Shown here: positions 1-8,191 of the stretch, piece by piece
Numbering within the stretch: the first letter of the stretch is position 1
Layout: each line of letters opens with the position of its first letter
The notes under the pieces: generated by a model
Told to the model about the DNA's origin: nothing
The model's input: the letters and a program-made list of their open reading frames with translations, nothing else
Database searches by the model: none
Position numbers and translations under genes: made by a program
NCBI GenBank assembly: GCA_902623995.1
Contig: CACNWE010000006.1
Coordinates: 1 to 40,000 of the forward strand
DNA from: an uncultured SAR116 cluster alpha proteobacterium
Lineage (GTDB): Bacteria; Pseudomonadota; Alphaproteobacteria; Puniceispirillales; Marisalimonadaceae
Direction of reading: 5' to 3'
DNA: 40,000 nt

Positions 1-206
1 ATCATAGTGATAAATATTTATTCATGATTACTAAATACGGTATTGAGGATATTATAGGTCAAAAATATACTAACAATATGCCCGCTTATAAAGATATCCT
101 CTCAGATAAAGAAATTATTTCAGTATTATCTTACATAAAAAGTACTTGGCCTAACAAAGTTAAAAAAATTCACGACCAAATCAATAATCGTGAGAAATCA
201 AAGTAA
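1..206 (+). CDS. c-type cytochrome, C-terminal fragment
   Basis: The reading frame is open from base 3 through the stop at 204-206, so the gene starts outside the window; the ATG at 24 is internal. The visible tail reads KYLFMITKYG, then MPAYKDILSD, then VLSYIKSTWP. This is the usual end of a class I cytochrome c: the MPAY methionine is the likely distal haem ligand, and the final helix contains the conserved Y-I-K-S-T-W-P. The CXXCH haem site would lie upstream and cannot be seen. The next gene, 30 nt downstream, is a periplasmic multicopper oxidase on the same strand, so this cytochrome is probably an electron-transfer partner in a copper-handling operon. The family call rests on about 67 residues. 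Confidence 0.72.
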   Translation, partial: HSDKYLFMITKYGIEDIIGQKYTNNMPAYKDILSDKEIISVLSYIKSTWPNKVKKIHDQINNREKSK

Positions 207-236
207 CATTTAATTAAAATATTAATGGAAATAAAT

Positions 237-1622
237 ATGCTATCTCGACGTGAATTTATAAATTTTTCAGCAGCAACAATTGCTTTAACATCCTTACCTA
301 ATCAAATTCAATCTAATCAATTGATCCGTAATTATAAGCTAACAGCCGAAATTACCCCACATTCATTCGATAAGAAAGGTGTCTTAGATAGTTTATGGTT
401 GTATAACAAACAAACACCTGGGCCAATCATTGAGGCAGAAGAAAATGATATCATTAGAATTGAGTTTGTTAACAATTTAGACGAAGCCAGTACGATCCAC
501 TGGCATGGTATAAAAAATATTAATAAGATGGATGGTGTTCCATATTTAACTCAGGACCCAGTTCAGCCTGGAGAAACTTATATATATGAATTTCCAGTTA
601 ATAATGCAGGAACATTTTGGTACCATGCACATTTTGAAACTTGGAAACAAATTTCAAAAGGTTTATATGGACCTCTGATAGTCAAAAATCATTTAGATAA
701 ACAATTTGATAATGATATCATTATATTAGCTGATGATTGGAGACTGAATAAAAATTATCAATTAGATAAAAAATCATTAGGCTCACTTCATGATTGGTCA
801 CATGCAGGAAGAATTGGAAATTGGCTTACTATTAATGGAAAAAAATTTCCTGAATACTCTGTAAATAAAAATGGCTATGCAAGATTAAGATTTATTAACG
901 CCTCTAATGCAAGGATACTTTCATTTGGCTCTAGTTTAAATGAGATGAAGATCATCTCAATAGATGGAATGTCGGTTGAACCATTCATTCAAGATAAATT
1001 TAATTTGGGGCCAGGACAAAGGGTCGATTTGTTAATAAAAACTGCTGACATATCAACAATTGATTTCTTTGAAGTCAGTGGTAAAAAACCGTTAAGTGCT
1101 TTCAAGCTAAATGTTAATCAAAGTAGTAAAAAAAATACTTTAAAGAAAGACATAAAACTACAACCATTTAAAAAAACACCACCGTATAAAAACCCCAAAA
1201 TATTAAATATTCATATGCAAGGGGGTGCAATGGGAAATCTTGCTAAAGCCTATTTTGAGGGTGTAGAAAAAAATTTTCGTTCATTAGCAATGGAAGATAA
1301 AAAATTCTGGGCATTTAATAAAGAGGTAGGTAAATATGAACATTCACTCGCAAGTGTAAAAAAAGGCGAGATAATAATTTTAGATGTTTGGAATGACTCA
1401 AGATGGCCACATAGCATGCATCTGCATGGTAATCATTTCTATGTCGAATCAAAAGAATTTTCTGGCGATGATAAACTAATCCTCAGAGATACTTATCTAA
1501 TGCAACCAGGTGAAAAATCAAAATTTATATATTTAGCAGACAATCCTGGTAAATGGCTTTTTCATTGTCATATGTTGGAACACGCAGCTTCTGGTATGAT
1601 AGGTTACATTGAAGTGGTTTAA
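237..1622 (+). CDS. Multicopper oxidase, three-domain, Tat-exported
   Basis: This is a periplasmic copper oxidase of the CueO/CopA type, which oxidises Cu(I) or phenolic substrates with O2. The N-terminus MLSRREFINFSA carries a twin-arginine motif. All four copper-binding segments are present: HWHG (residues 88-91), WYHAH (128-132), WPHSMHLHG (390-398) and HCH-x3-H-x4-M (443-454), with Met454 as the probable axial type 1 ligand. About 258 residues separate the second and third motifs, which leaves room for a middle cupredoxin domain, so this is a three-domain enzyme. An ATG at 225 is in frame, but GGAA at 227-230 is well spaced for the ATG at 237, which also puts the RR motif next to the start. 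It follows the cytochrome fragment in the same direction. Confidence 0.9.
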   Translation: MLSRREFINFSAATIALTSLPNQIQSNQLIRNYKLTAEITPHSFDKKGVLDSLWLYNKQTPGPIIEAEENDIIRIEFVNNLDEASTIHWHGIKNINKMDGVPYLTQDPVQPGETYIYEFPVNNAGTFWYHAHFETWKQISKGLYGPLIVKNHLDKQFDNDIIILADDWRLNKNYQLDKKSLGSLHDWSHAGRIGNWLTINGKKFPEYSVNKNGYARLRFINASNARILSFGSSLNEMKIISIDGMSVEPFIQDKFNLGPGQRVDLLIKTADISTIDFFEVSGKKPLSAFKLNVNQSSKKNTLKKDIKLQPFKKTPPYKNPKILNIHMQGGAMGNLAKAYFEGVEKNFRSLAMEDKKFWAFNKEVGKYEHSLASVKKGEIIILDVWNDSRWPHSMHLHGNHFYVESKEFSGDDKLILRDTYLMQPGEKSKFIYLADNPGKWLFHCHMLEHAASGMIGYIEVV

Positions 1623-1630
1623 TTTTAATA

Positions 1631-2818
1631 TTAAATATGAACTAAAACTGTGTCCATTAAGCCTTTTCCTCTGATCTGAATAGTTTTTCTCTCTAGATTA
1701 CTATCTTTATAGTTTACTAAATCGAAAGTGTTTTTAGACATATGAATGCAGTCAGGTGTTCCATAACTCTCTAATCTTGCCGCAGTATTAATAGTATCAC
1801 CCCATACATCAAAAGCAAATTTTGACTTTCCAATAACTCCAGATATAGCTGGACCTGAATTTATTCCTATTCTAAGTTTTATGGGATTTCCATTATGATC
1901 TTTGAATTGAGCAGATTTTTTTATCATTTCCTTAGCAAGATTAAATAAAGTTAGAGCATGATCTTCTCTTTGGACTGGCATGCCTGAAACAACCATATAT
2001 GAGTCACCAATTGTTTTTATTTTTTCTACACCATATTTCTCAGTTAAGTCATCAAACTGAGAAAACATGTCATTTAAAAAACCAACAATTTTCTCTGATG
2101 AAATTTTTTCAGACATTTCGGTAAAACTGACTATGTCTGCAAATAAAACAGATATTTCAGGATTATCCATAGATATGGTTTTGATATTATTTTTTAGCTT
2201 TTCTGCAATTGATTTAGGCATAATATTGTGAAGAAGTTTTTCAGATTTGTTACGCTCTTGTTCTAGAAAGATAGAATACATCCCCATAGGTAATCCTAAG
2301 ACAAGTAAACTGCCAACTATATTGCTGACACCAATTACAGACTCTGTTAAATCATTGATCTTATAAAGAGGTTCCATTTCAGAAAAAGAAATAAACATAT
2401 ATGAATAGATTGAAATAAAGACCAAAGCTAAAAAGGATTTAAGTCTAATATCTAAAGGGACAGCTATGATTAATATTGCTAAGTTAATGTACCAAAGGTG
2501 AAAAAATGAATTCCATCCAATCAAAAAAATAAATGCTGTAGCTGAACCTACGCCAGCAATGCAAGATAATATAACTCCAAATTTTGCAAAACCTAAAGTA
2601 TGTAGAATAAATCCAAACGTTATAAATGAAGCAAAAAACAATTCAGAAAGAACTAAAGGTTCCCAATTTTGAATGGTCAAATAAAATAGAAAATCCCTTC
2701 CAATAAGCCCTACTCCACCAGCTATAAAACCTAACTGCATTGCTAGAAAAGCAGGTTTCCATTTTTCTGGATATCTTAAAGGGGGAACGCTTAATATATT
2801 AACAATAAAATTAATCAT
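1631..2818 (-). CDS. Membrane-anchored class III adenylyl cyclase
   Basis: The first 185 residues form about six hydrophobic segments. A short linker then leads to a class III cyclase catalytic domain (about 218-380). Metal-binding aspartates are Asp228 (in FADIVSFTEM) and Asp272 (in KTIGDSYMV). The purine-specifying positions are Lys268 and Asp337 (FDVWGDTINTAAR), the combination expected for ATP, with Asn344 and Arg348 as transition-state residues. All catalytic positions are intact, so cAMP production is likely. The membrane part is not a HAMP or CHASE domain that I recognise. It converges on the multicopper oxidase with only 8 nt between stop codons. It is one of three architecturally different cyclases in the window. 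Confidence 0.9.
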   Translation of the reverse strand: MINFIVNILSVPPLRYPEKWKPAFLAMQLGFIAGGVGLIGRDFLFYLTIQNWEPLVLSELFFASFITFGFILHTLGFAKFGVILSCIAGVGSATAFIFLIGWNSFFHLWYINLAILIIAVPLDIRLKSFLALVFISIYSYMFISFSEMEPLYKINDLTESVIGVSNIVGSLLVLGLPMGMYSIFLEQERNKSEKLLHNIMPKSIAEKLKNNIKTISMDNPEISVLFADIVSFTEMSEKISSEKIVGFLNDMFSQFDDLTEKYGVEKIKTIGDSYMVVSGMPVQREDHALTLFNLAKEMIKKSAQFKDHNGNPIKLRIGINSGPAISGVIGKSKFAFDVWGDTINTAARLESYGTPDCIHMSKNTFDLVNYKDSNLERKTIQIRGKGLMDTVLVHI

Positions 2819-2980
2819 GTATTAAAGACCATTTATAATTATAAAGACTAAACCTTTCTGTTGGGGTAAGGCAAAGAAAAAAATTAAAATAATTAAAGTA
2901 ATATTTTATAAGTAACTGTATTTTTAAAAAAACCAGAAAAATATGGTAAATTTAAATTGGTAATTATTGAATTATAATAG

Positions 2981-3202
2981 ATGAGCGAGTTTGTTTTAGT
3001 CATTTTAGTAACGATGGGTCTAAGTAAGGTTCCCTCTACCTATGAAATAAGGGTTCCAAAAAAAACCTACAAACAATGTATAGAAGATTCTAAAACTTAT
3101 AAATTTCCATTTGAAGAGCTGCATAAAGTTATATCTGTAAAAACTAGATGTGAAAAAGTGATTGGAAAACAAAGACAATTGGAAAATGACAAATCTATTT
3201 AA
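2981..3202 (+). CDS. Small putative secreted protein, unknown
   Basis: A 73-residue ORF with a hydrophobic N-terminus (FVLVILVTMG) followed by a polar body with two cysteines (Cys33 and Cys57, in YKQCIEDSK and KTRCEK). This would fit a short exported protein with one disulfide. There is no clear ribosome binding site before the ATG, and an antisense ORF overlaps it. I prefer this strand because of the signal-like start and lysine/glutamate-rich tail. Family not recognised. It lies between the cyclase and the copper operon, upstream of the CueR-type promoter, and probably does not belong to either. Confidence 0.45.
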   Translation: MSEFVLVILVTMGLSKVPSTYEIRVPKKTYKQCIEDSKTYKFPFEELHKVISVKTRCEKVIGKQRQLENDKSI

Positions 3203-3308
3203 AATTATTTTCAAATTATAAAAATAAATAGGTTTCATTTTATTTATTTTATTAAATTTTTGCTACGAAGAATAATATTTTAAAAATTATTTAAAAAAAT
3301 AAAATAGC

Positions 3309-3347
3309 ATTGACCTTCCCCTAAGGGTAAAGCTTATATGTTATAAT
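3309..3347 (+). promoter_or_regulatory. CueR/MerR-type copper-responsive promoter
   Basis: A -35 box TTGACC (3310-3315) runs into the interrupted dyad ACCTTCCCCTAAGGGTAAAG (3313-3332). A -10-like TATATG lies at 3335-3340, giving the over-long 19-bp spacer typical of promoters activated by MerR-family regulators. The CTTCCCC...GGG..AAG arms match the known CueR operator style. It lies about 75 nt upstream of the CopC-CusF gene and would control the whole copper operon. A regulator gene is not present in the window. A second TATAAT lies at 3342-3347. Confidence 0.72.
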
Positions 3348-3414
3348 AAATCAAGTTATTATTAATAAATTATCTTGATTTCCATATGTTTTTTTAAAAA
3401 ATCGGAGTAAATAT

Positions 3415-4047
3415 ATGATGAAGACACTCGTGATCTGTGTATTAAGTTTATTTTTAAATTTCTCAACTGCTACAGCTCACTCGCCAGTAGGATTTGTGGT
3501 TCCAAAAGATGGGTCTGTAATCAAAAAGGCTCCAGAAAAAATGGAAATCGTTTTTACTGCACCGGCAAAACTGATTAAGGTTGAGTTTTCAAAAGTTACA
3601 TCAAACCAAAAAAAGTCATTAATTAGTGGCCTGCTTGGAAACGAAACGTTAACTCCAATAAAATTAAATAAAGATCATCTTATGAATGAATCAAGACGAC
3701 ATATTATCAGTCTACCTAAATTAGACGATGGTATATATAAAACAGCATGGCGCGCACTTAGTGAAGATGGTCACGCTATCAAGGGTGAGTTTATATTTGA
3801 GGTGTCACCCGAAGGTACAGATGTATCAGGCACTGATGTGAAATTGTTAATTGGTGAAGGTCAAGTTAAACGTGTAAGAGGGACAAAAATAACAATAAAA
3901 CATGGACCATTAGGAGAGTTAATGCCAGCGATGACAATGGAATTTAGTGTCTCAGACAAAAAAGTAATCTCAAACTTTAAAAGGGGAGACAAAGTTAGGT
4001 TTCAAGTTAATAAAGAGTTAGAACTTATTAAAATTGAGTTAAATTAG
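3415..4047 (+). CDS. CopC-CusF fusion, periplasmic copper chaperone
   Basis: A signal peptide (about 1-21, ending ATA) precedes a mature N-terminus starting at His22, as in CopC, where the N-terminal histidine binds Cu(II). The CopC domain (22-132) retains the partner motif EDGHAIKGEF with Asp118 and His120. A second domain (about 145-207) has the CusF pattern: ITIKHGP (His163) then LMPAMTMEF with Met173 and Met175. The tryptophan that caps Cu(I) in CusF is replaced by Met170. The protein would therefore carry both a Cu(II) and a Cu(I) site. GGAG at 3404-3407 supports the start at 3415; a second ATG follows directly. First gene of the copper operon, behind the CueR-type promoter. Confidence 0.87.
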   Translation: MMKTLVICVLSLFLNFSTATAHSPVGFVVPKDGSVIKKAPEKMEIVFTAPAKLIKVEFSKVTSNQKKSLISGLLGNETLTPIKLNKDHLMNESRRHIISLPKLDDGIYKTAWRALSEDGHAIKGEFIFEVSPEGTDVSGTDVKLLIGEGQVKRVRGTKITIKHGPLGELMPAMTMEFSVSDKKVISNFKRGDKVRFQVNKELELIKIELN

Positions 4048-4061
4048 AAGACTAAAAAAAT

Positions 4062-4382
4062 ATGTATATAAAAAAAGAAATAACTACAAAAACCAATTCT
4101 AAAAAGGCTATTTTTACCTTTGCTAACTATTTTAATTTTCAAAATTTTTTATTCACTTTTAAAGCTCTTGTTTTCTTAATGATTGTTGGAACCATTTCGT
4201 TTTCAGTTATTGCCAAAAGTGAGGAGAATTCAACAAATAAAAATATATATAAATCAATTTTTGACTCTTATGAAAAATGGGAATGGGAGGACACATCAGA
4301 CTGGATTATTTCAAATAAAACAGTCGATGAGATTGGAGGGTGGCAATATTACTCTCGTGAAAAAAGCAAGGAAAAAAAATAG
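4062..4382 (+). CDS. Small Trp-rich membrane-anchored protein of copper operon
   Basis: 106 residues: a basic N-terminus, one hydrophobic segment (about 31-51), then a short outward-facing tail with a distinctive aromatic stretch (YEKWEWEDTSDWIISN, then EIGGWQYYSREKS). Five tryptophan or tyrosine-rich turns in about 40 residues suggest a binding surface. It lies 14 nt after the copC-cusF gene and ends 7 nt before the TolC-like gene, so it is surely co-transcribed. An internal ATG at 4179 would give a cleaner signal peptide, but neither start has a strong ribosome binding site. Family not recognised; a small accessory part of the efflux or oxidase machinery is possible. Confidence 0.68.
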   Translation: MYIKKEITTKTNSKKAIFTFANYFNFQNFLFTFKALVFLMIVGTISFSVIAKSEENSTNKNIYKSIFDSYEKWEWEDTSDWIISNKTVDEIGGWQYYSREKSKEKK

Positions 4383-4389
4383 GTTAGCG

Positions 4390-5790
4390 ATGAAATTGAG
4401 AATTTTTTATTTTGGCTTAATATTTTTAATATCTGGTTGTACGTCTTATAAATTTGATCAAAGTTTAAATAATATTAACAGCAACAAAGATATTGTTATT
4501 GCTGGTAAAATAACCGCAGCTATTAACCTGGAACAACAAAATGAATTATTTAATAATTCAAAAGCGCTTCTAAATTCAGAAGTTGGTGAAAAGGAAGCTG
4601 TAGAATTAATGCTTTCCAAAAGTCCTAGTTTTCAATCCCTTTTATTTAAATATCGCGGAAGTGGGTCTGCTGCTGCTCAAAAGGGAAGGATTTCTAATCC
4701 AGTGTTTTCGTTTGAACGAATGGTGAAGGGTTCTGAAATAGAATATGGGAGGTTTCTGAGTTTTGGACTCCTTGATTTGCTTTCACTTCCAACTAAACAA
4801 AAATCCTCAAAACTTGCTGTTGATTTGAATGATATAAATTTTGCTTCTGAAATTTATGGGGCAATTAGTGATGTAAGAATGTCTTGGTTTGAAGCAGTTG
4901 CTTCAGAACAACAACTAACTCTTTATGATAATGCCTTTGTTGCTCTTTCTGCGAATGCTGAACTTGCTAAACGAATGAAAAAAACTGGCAATATGACAAC
5001 TAGTGATAGAGTTCGTCAACAATTAATCTATTCGGAATCCACTGTAGCACTTGCTAAAGCAAAAATGAGAAAAATATCTAGTAGGGAAAACTTAATACGT
5101 AAAATAGGTCTAACCGAGAGTGAAGCTAATAATTTAACCATACCTAAAAAATTACCAGAATTACCAAAAACACCAATATCAATAGAGAAAATTGCTGATA
5201 AAATTAGTAACAGATTTGACGTAAAAACTGCTCGTATTGAATATGAATTGCTGTTGGAACAGTTAGGAGTTGAAAAAATCAACTCTTACACAGATATCGA
5301 ATTTGGATATAGAAATGATAGAATAAAAGATGATGGAGTTATCTCAAACAAAAAAGGCTATGAACTTGAAATTAAAATCCCAATCTTCGATTGGGGTAAT
5401 CTTCAAAGAGATACAATTCAAGCAGATCTAATTGCTAAGCAAAAAATTTATGAGAATATCGTATTAGCTGCAGCGTCTGAACTTCGTGAGGCTTATCAAA
5501 ACTATAGGACAGCCTTTGATATCGCAAAACATTATTATGATCAAATTATTCCAATGCATGAAATACTCTTAGAAGAAGCAACTTATAATTATAATGGAAT
5601 GATAATTGGAATATTTGAGTTGATGCAAAGTGGGCTTGAGAAATCAACAGCTGAGATAAAAGCTACAGACGCATTACAAAACTTATTTACTGCAGAACTA
5701 AACTTAAATAGTGTTGTTCTAGGTAGAAAACTAGGGGCAAAATCAAGAACCACAGAAATTGCCTCTAATAAAGCTAAAAAAGGGCATTAG
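4390..5790 (+). CDS. TolC-family outer membrane efflux lipoprotein
   Basis: An outer-membrane channel protein of the TolC/OMF family. The start at 4390 (MKLRIFYFGLIFLISGC) gives a lipoprotein signal with the lipobox ISGC, cleaved before Cys17. The same frame is open further upstream to 4183, but that part overlaps the preceding gene and lacks a signal sequence. The 466-residue length and two similar halves rich in long amphipathic helices (about 100-270 and 300-450) fit OMF proteins; the pattern LEIKIPIFDWG in the second half is characteristic. No RND pump or membrane-fusion gene is in the window. It sits between the Trp-rich protein and a multicopper oxidase, so copper export or delivery is inferred from context. 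Confidence 0.86.
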   Translation: MKLRIFYFGLIFLISGCTSYKFDQSLNNINSNKDIVIAGKITAAINLEQQNELFNNSKALLNSEVGEKEAVELMLSKSPSFQSLLFKYRGSGSAAAQKGRISNPVFSFERMVKGSEIEYGRFLSFGLLDLLSLPTKQKSSKLAVDLNDINFASEIYGAISDVRMSWFEAVASEQQLTLYDNAFVALSANAELAKRMKKTGNMTTSDRVRQQLIYSESTVALAKAKMRKISSRENLIRKIGLTESEANNLTIPKKLPELPKTPISIEKIADKISNRFDVKTARIEYELLLEQLGVEKINSYTDIEFGYRNDRIKDDGVISNKKGYELEIKIPIFDWGNLQRDTIQADLIAKQKIYENIVLAAASELREAYQNYRTAFDIAKHYYDQIIPMHEILLEEATYNYNGMIIGIFELMQSGLEKSTAEIKATDALQNLFTAELNLNSVVLGRKLGAKSRTTEIASNKAKKGH

Positions 5791-5821
5791 TGAAAGATAA
5801 TAGCAAAAAATGGAGACTTAA

Positions 5822-7228
5822 GTGAAAACAAGACGCGAATTTATAAAGATGTCTGCATTAGCAGGCACAGCAATAGCAGGTGCATCCGTTGCTACCTCGT
5901 CACTCGCGGGGTTACCCGAGCCGGTGATACAAACATCTGCAGACACAATCAGTCCAAATAAGTCGAAAGAAACATCCGAGTATAATCCCGTTGTTACACT
6001 TAATGGATGGACATTGCCTTACAGAATGAACGGTAACTTTAAAGAGTTTCATTTAGTTGCTGAACCTGTTGTTCGTGAACTAGCACCTGGAATGAATGCT
6101 AATCTTTGGGGATATAATGGTCAAAGTCCTGGCCCTACAATTGAAGTTGTTGAGGGTGATAAAGTTAGAATTTTCCTTACAAATAAATTACCAGAACATA
6201 CAAGTATTCATTGGCACGGCCAAAGACTACCTAATGGAATGGATGGAGTAGCAGGGCTAAACCAGTTAGCTGTAAGTCCTGGTAAAACCTTCGTATATGA
6301 ATTTGAAGCAAAACGACCAGGAACCTTTATGTACCATCCTCATGCTGACGAAATGACTCAAATGGCAATGGGTATGATGGGATTTTGGGTTACTCATCCA
6401 AAAAAAGAACATCCATGGATTAACAAAGTAGATAGAGACTATTGTATTTTACTAAATGCGTTTGATATTGTCCCAGGCTCAGAGACACCAAAAATAATGA
6501 CCATGCTTGATTTCAATTTATGGGCTTGGAACAGCAGAATTTTTCCTGGAATTTCACCCCTTATAGCAAGAAAAAATGACCGTGTTAGAGTAAGAATTGG
6601 AAACTTAACAATGACAAACCATCCTATACATGTCCATGGAATAGAGTTTGAGGTAACAGGTACAGATGGTGGACCAACTCGACCAGAGAGTCGATGGAAA
6701 GAAGTAACTAGTGATATAGCAGTTGGCCAAATGAGGCAAATAGAGTTTATTGCTGATGAAGAAGGAGACTGGGCAATGCACTGTCACAAAAGCCATCATT
6801 CAATGAATGCTATGGGTCATAATGTACCTACAATGATTGGTGTTGACCATAGAGGAGTATCAGAAAAGATTAAGAAGTTAGTTCCAGATTATATGGTTAT
6901 GGGTGAACGAGGAATGGCTGATATGACTGAAATGACTATGCCATTACCAGATAATACTATCCCAATGATGACAGGAGATGGTCCTTATGGCTCTGTTGAA
7001 ATGGGAGGTATGTTTAGTATACTTAAGGTTAGAGCTGATCAAGCCCCAGGTGATTACACTGATCCCGGCTGGTTTAAAAACCCTGTAGGTAAACAGGCGT
7101 ACGAGTATAAAGGAGAATTGCCAAAAATGTCAAAAATAAATGGAACAGGCAATCCACTTATGTCTTCAAAATCTAAAATAAAAACAACTCAATTTACAGC
7201 TGTAAAACCAAATTATAGGAAAAGTTAA
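5822..7228 (+). CDS. Two-domain multicopper oxidase, Tat-exported, Met-rich
   Basis: Starts with GTG at 5822, preceded by GGAG (5812-5815). The N-terminus TRREFIKMSALAG is a clear Tat signal. Copper ligands: HWHG (130-133), YHPH (171-174), HPIHVHG (267-273) and HCH-x3-H-x4-M (320-331). Only 93 residues separate the second and third motifs, against about 258 in the upstream oxidase, so the middle cupredoxin domain is missing. With the type 1 site only in the second domain, this looks like a two-domain (SLAC-like) enzyme, a class known as trimers. A methionine-rich stretch follows (358-397) and may recruit Cu(I). The Lys-rich tail to 468 is unassigned. Fourth gene of the copper operon. Confidence 0.9.
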   Translation: MKTRREFIKMSALAGTAIAGASVATSSLAGLPEPVIQTSADTISPNKSKETSEYNPVVTLNGWTLPYRMNGNFKEFHLVAEPVVRELAPGMNANLWGYNGQSPGPTIEVVEGDKVRIFLTNKLPEHTSIHWHGQRLPNGMDGVAGLNQLAVSPGKTFVYEFEAKRPGTFMYHPHADEMTQMAMGMMGFWVTHPKKEHPWINKVDRDYCILLNAFDIVPGSETPKIMTMLDFNLWAWNSRIFPGISPLIARKNDRVRVRIGNLTMTNHPIHVHGIEFEVTGTDGGPTRPESRWKEVTSDIAVGQMRQIEFIADEEGDWAMHCHKSHHSMNAMGHNVPTMIGVDHRGVSEKIKKLVPDYMVMGERGMADMTEMTMPLPDNTIPMMTGDGPYGSVEMGGMFSILKVRADQAPGDYTDPGWFKNPVGKQAYEYKGELPKMSKINGTGNPLMSSKSKIKTTQFTAVKPNYRKS

Positions 7229-7262
7229 TAAATACATCTAAAGATGTTAAAGGATATAGTTG

Positions 7263-8132
7263 ATGGATGTATGGATCGTTTTCACTCCTATTCTGAAAAT
7301 TCTACTTTATTTGGCTGGATTAGCAGTAGTTGGAACAAAATTATTTGATCTTCATTTTAGTAAGTTTCAAACTATAGACAACATGGAATATTGTAACTTT
7401 TTATCTAAAAAAAGTTGTTTGTATGGCCTTATAATATCAGTTGGGATGATATTTTCCATAGCAGGTAATTTAGGTGGAGAATTATTGAGTATTTTAGACC
7501 CAATTATTTTAGAGCTTGCTTTAACATCAAAGGCAGGATATGCAGCAATTTTTGCATTAATTGGTTTTATACTAATTGGAATTAGCACAAGACATGAAAT
7601 AGTCTCTATTAAGTTCCTTGGGTGGCTAGGTATTGGTTTTGTTCTTTTATCATTTATTTACACAGGTCATTCCCAAAAATCTGGTATCTTGGCACAGATT
7701 TTACTTTTATTTCATCTCATTTGTGTGGCGTTTTGGATTGGATCTTTTATACCATTATACAATATGTGCTCATCTGCTAAAACAAGTAATCTTCATATAA
7801 TAGCCCACAGATTTGGTATTTTAGCTGTTTTTTATTTGGCTGTTTTAATAATATCTGGAGGTTCATTTGCATATATTTTGATGAATGACATTGGTTTATT
7901 ATTCAGCACTTCTTATGGTAACGCATTTTTAATTAAAATGTCTTTAGTTTCTTTATTACTTTTATTTGGAGCTCTAAATAAATTTAAAAATGTTCCATTA
8001 ATAAAAAACGAGCCTACAGTTGGCTCGTTTCAACTAAAAAAATCTATTCGCATTGAAATGTTCATTGCATTACTCATTTTATCCTTAACTAGTATTCTTA
8101 CAACTTCGATGACATTACCTATGGGTGGTTAA
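7263..8132 (+). CDS. CopD-like inner-membrane copper protein
   Basis: An integral membrane protein of 289 residues with about eight hydrophobic segments. The second half shows the CopD-family pattern: a histidine-bearing helix (LLLFHLICVAFWIGSFIPLY), then HRFGILAVFYL, then a GNAFLIKMSL and LLLFGALNK region. CopD partners CopC in moving copper across the inner membrane. Start choice: ATG 7263 is 8 nt from AAGGA (7250-7254); TTG at 7260 is also possible. Last gene of the copper operon, 34 nt after the oxidase. Its 3' part contains a hairpin that acts as a terminator only on the opposite strand (see 8003-8030). Confidence 0.82.
   Translation: MDVWIVFTPILKILLYLAGLAVVGTKLFDLHFSKFQTIDNMEYCNFLSKKSCLYGLIISVGMIFSIAGNLGGELLSILDPIILELALTSKAGYAAIFALIGFILIGISTRHEIVSIKFLGWLGIGFVLLSFIYTGHSQKSGILAQILLLFHLICVAFWIGSFIPLYNMCSSAKTSNLHIIAHRFGILAVFYLAVLIISGGSFAYILMNDIGLLFSTSYGNAFLIKMSLVSLLLLFGALNKFKNVPLIKNEPTVGSFQLKKSIRIEMFIALLILSLTSILTTSMTLPMGG
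8003..8030 (-). terminator. Intrinsic terminator for the amidase transcript, inside copD
   Basis: Read on the minus strand, a perfect 9-bp stem AAACGAGCC / GGCTCGTTT (8022-8030 with 8006-8014) with a 7-nt loop runs directly into TTTATT. This is a textbook Rho-independent terminator for leftward transcription from the amidase gene that ends at 8192. On the plus strand the hairpin is followed by CAACTAAA and would not terminate. The convergent transcripts would therefore overlap by about 130-160 nt. Confidence 0.75.
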
Positions 8133-8191
8133 AATCATTAATTAAGATCAGAGCTTGCTTATAGATGAAATTTTGAATTTTATACTTTAAT

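Noticed and set aside
3020-3238. 72-codon minus-strand ORF
   Set aside because: Phe-rich shadow of the small plus-strand ORF at 2981-3202, with no ribosome binding site.
4183-4389. Upstream extension of the TolC-like frame to an ATG at 4183
   Set aside because: It overlaps the 106-residue gene in another frame, has no signal sequence, and the lipoprotein start at 4390 is far better.
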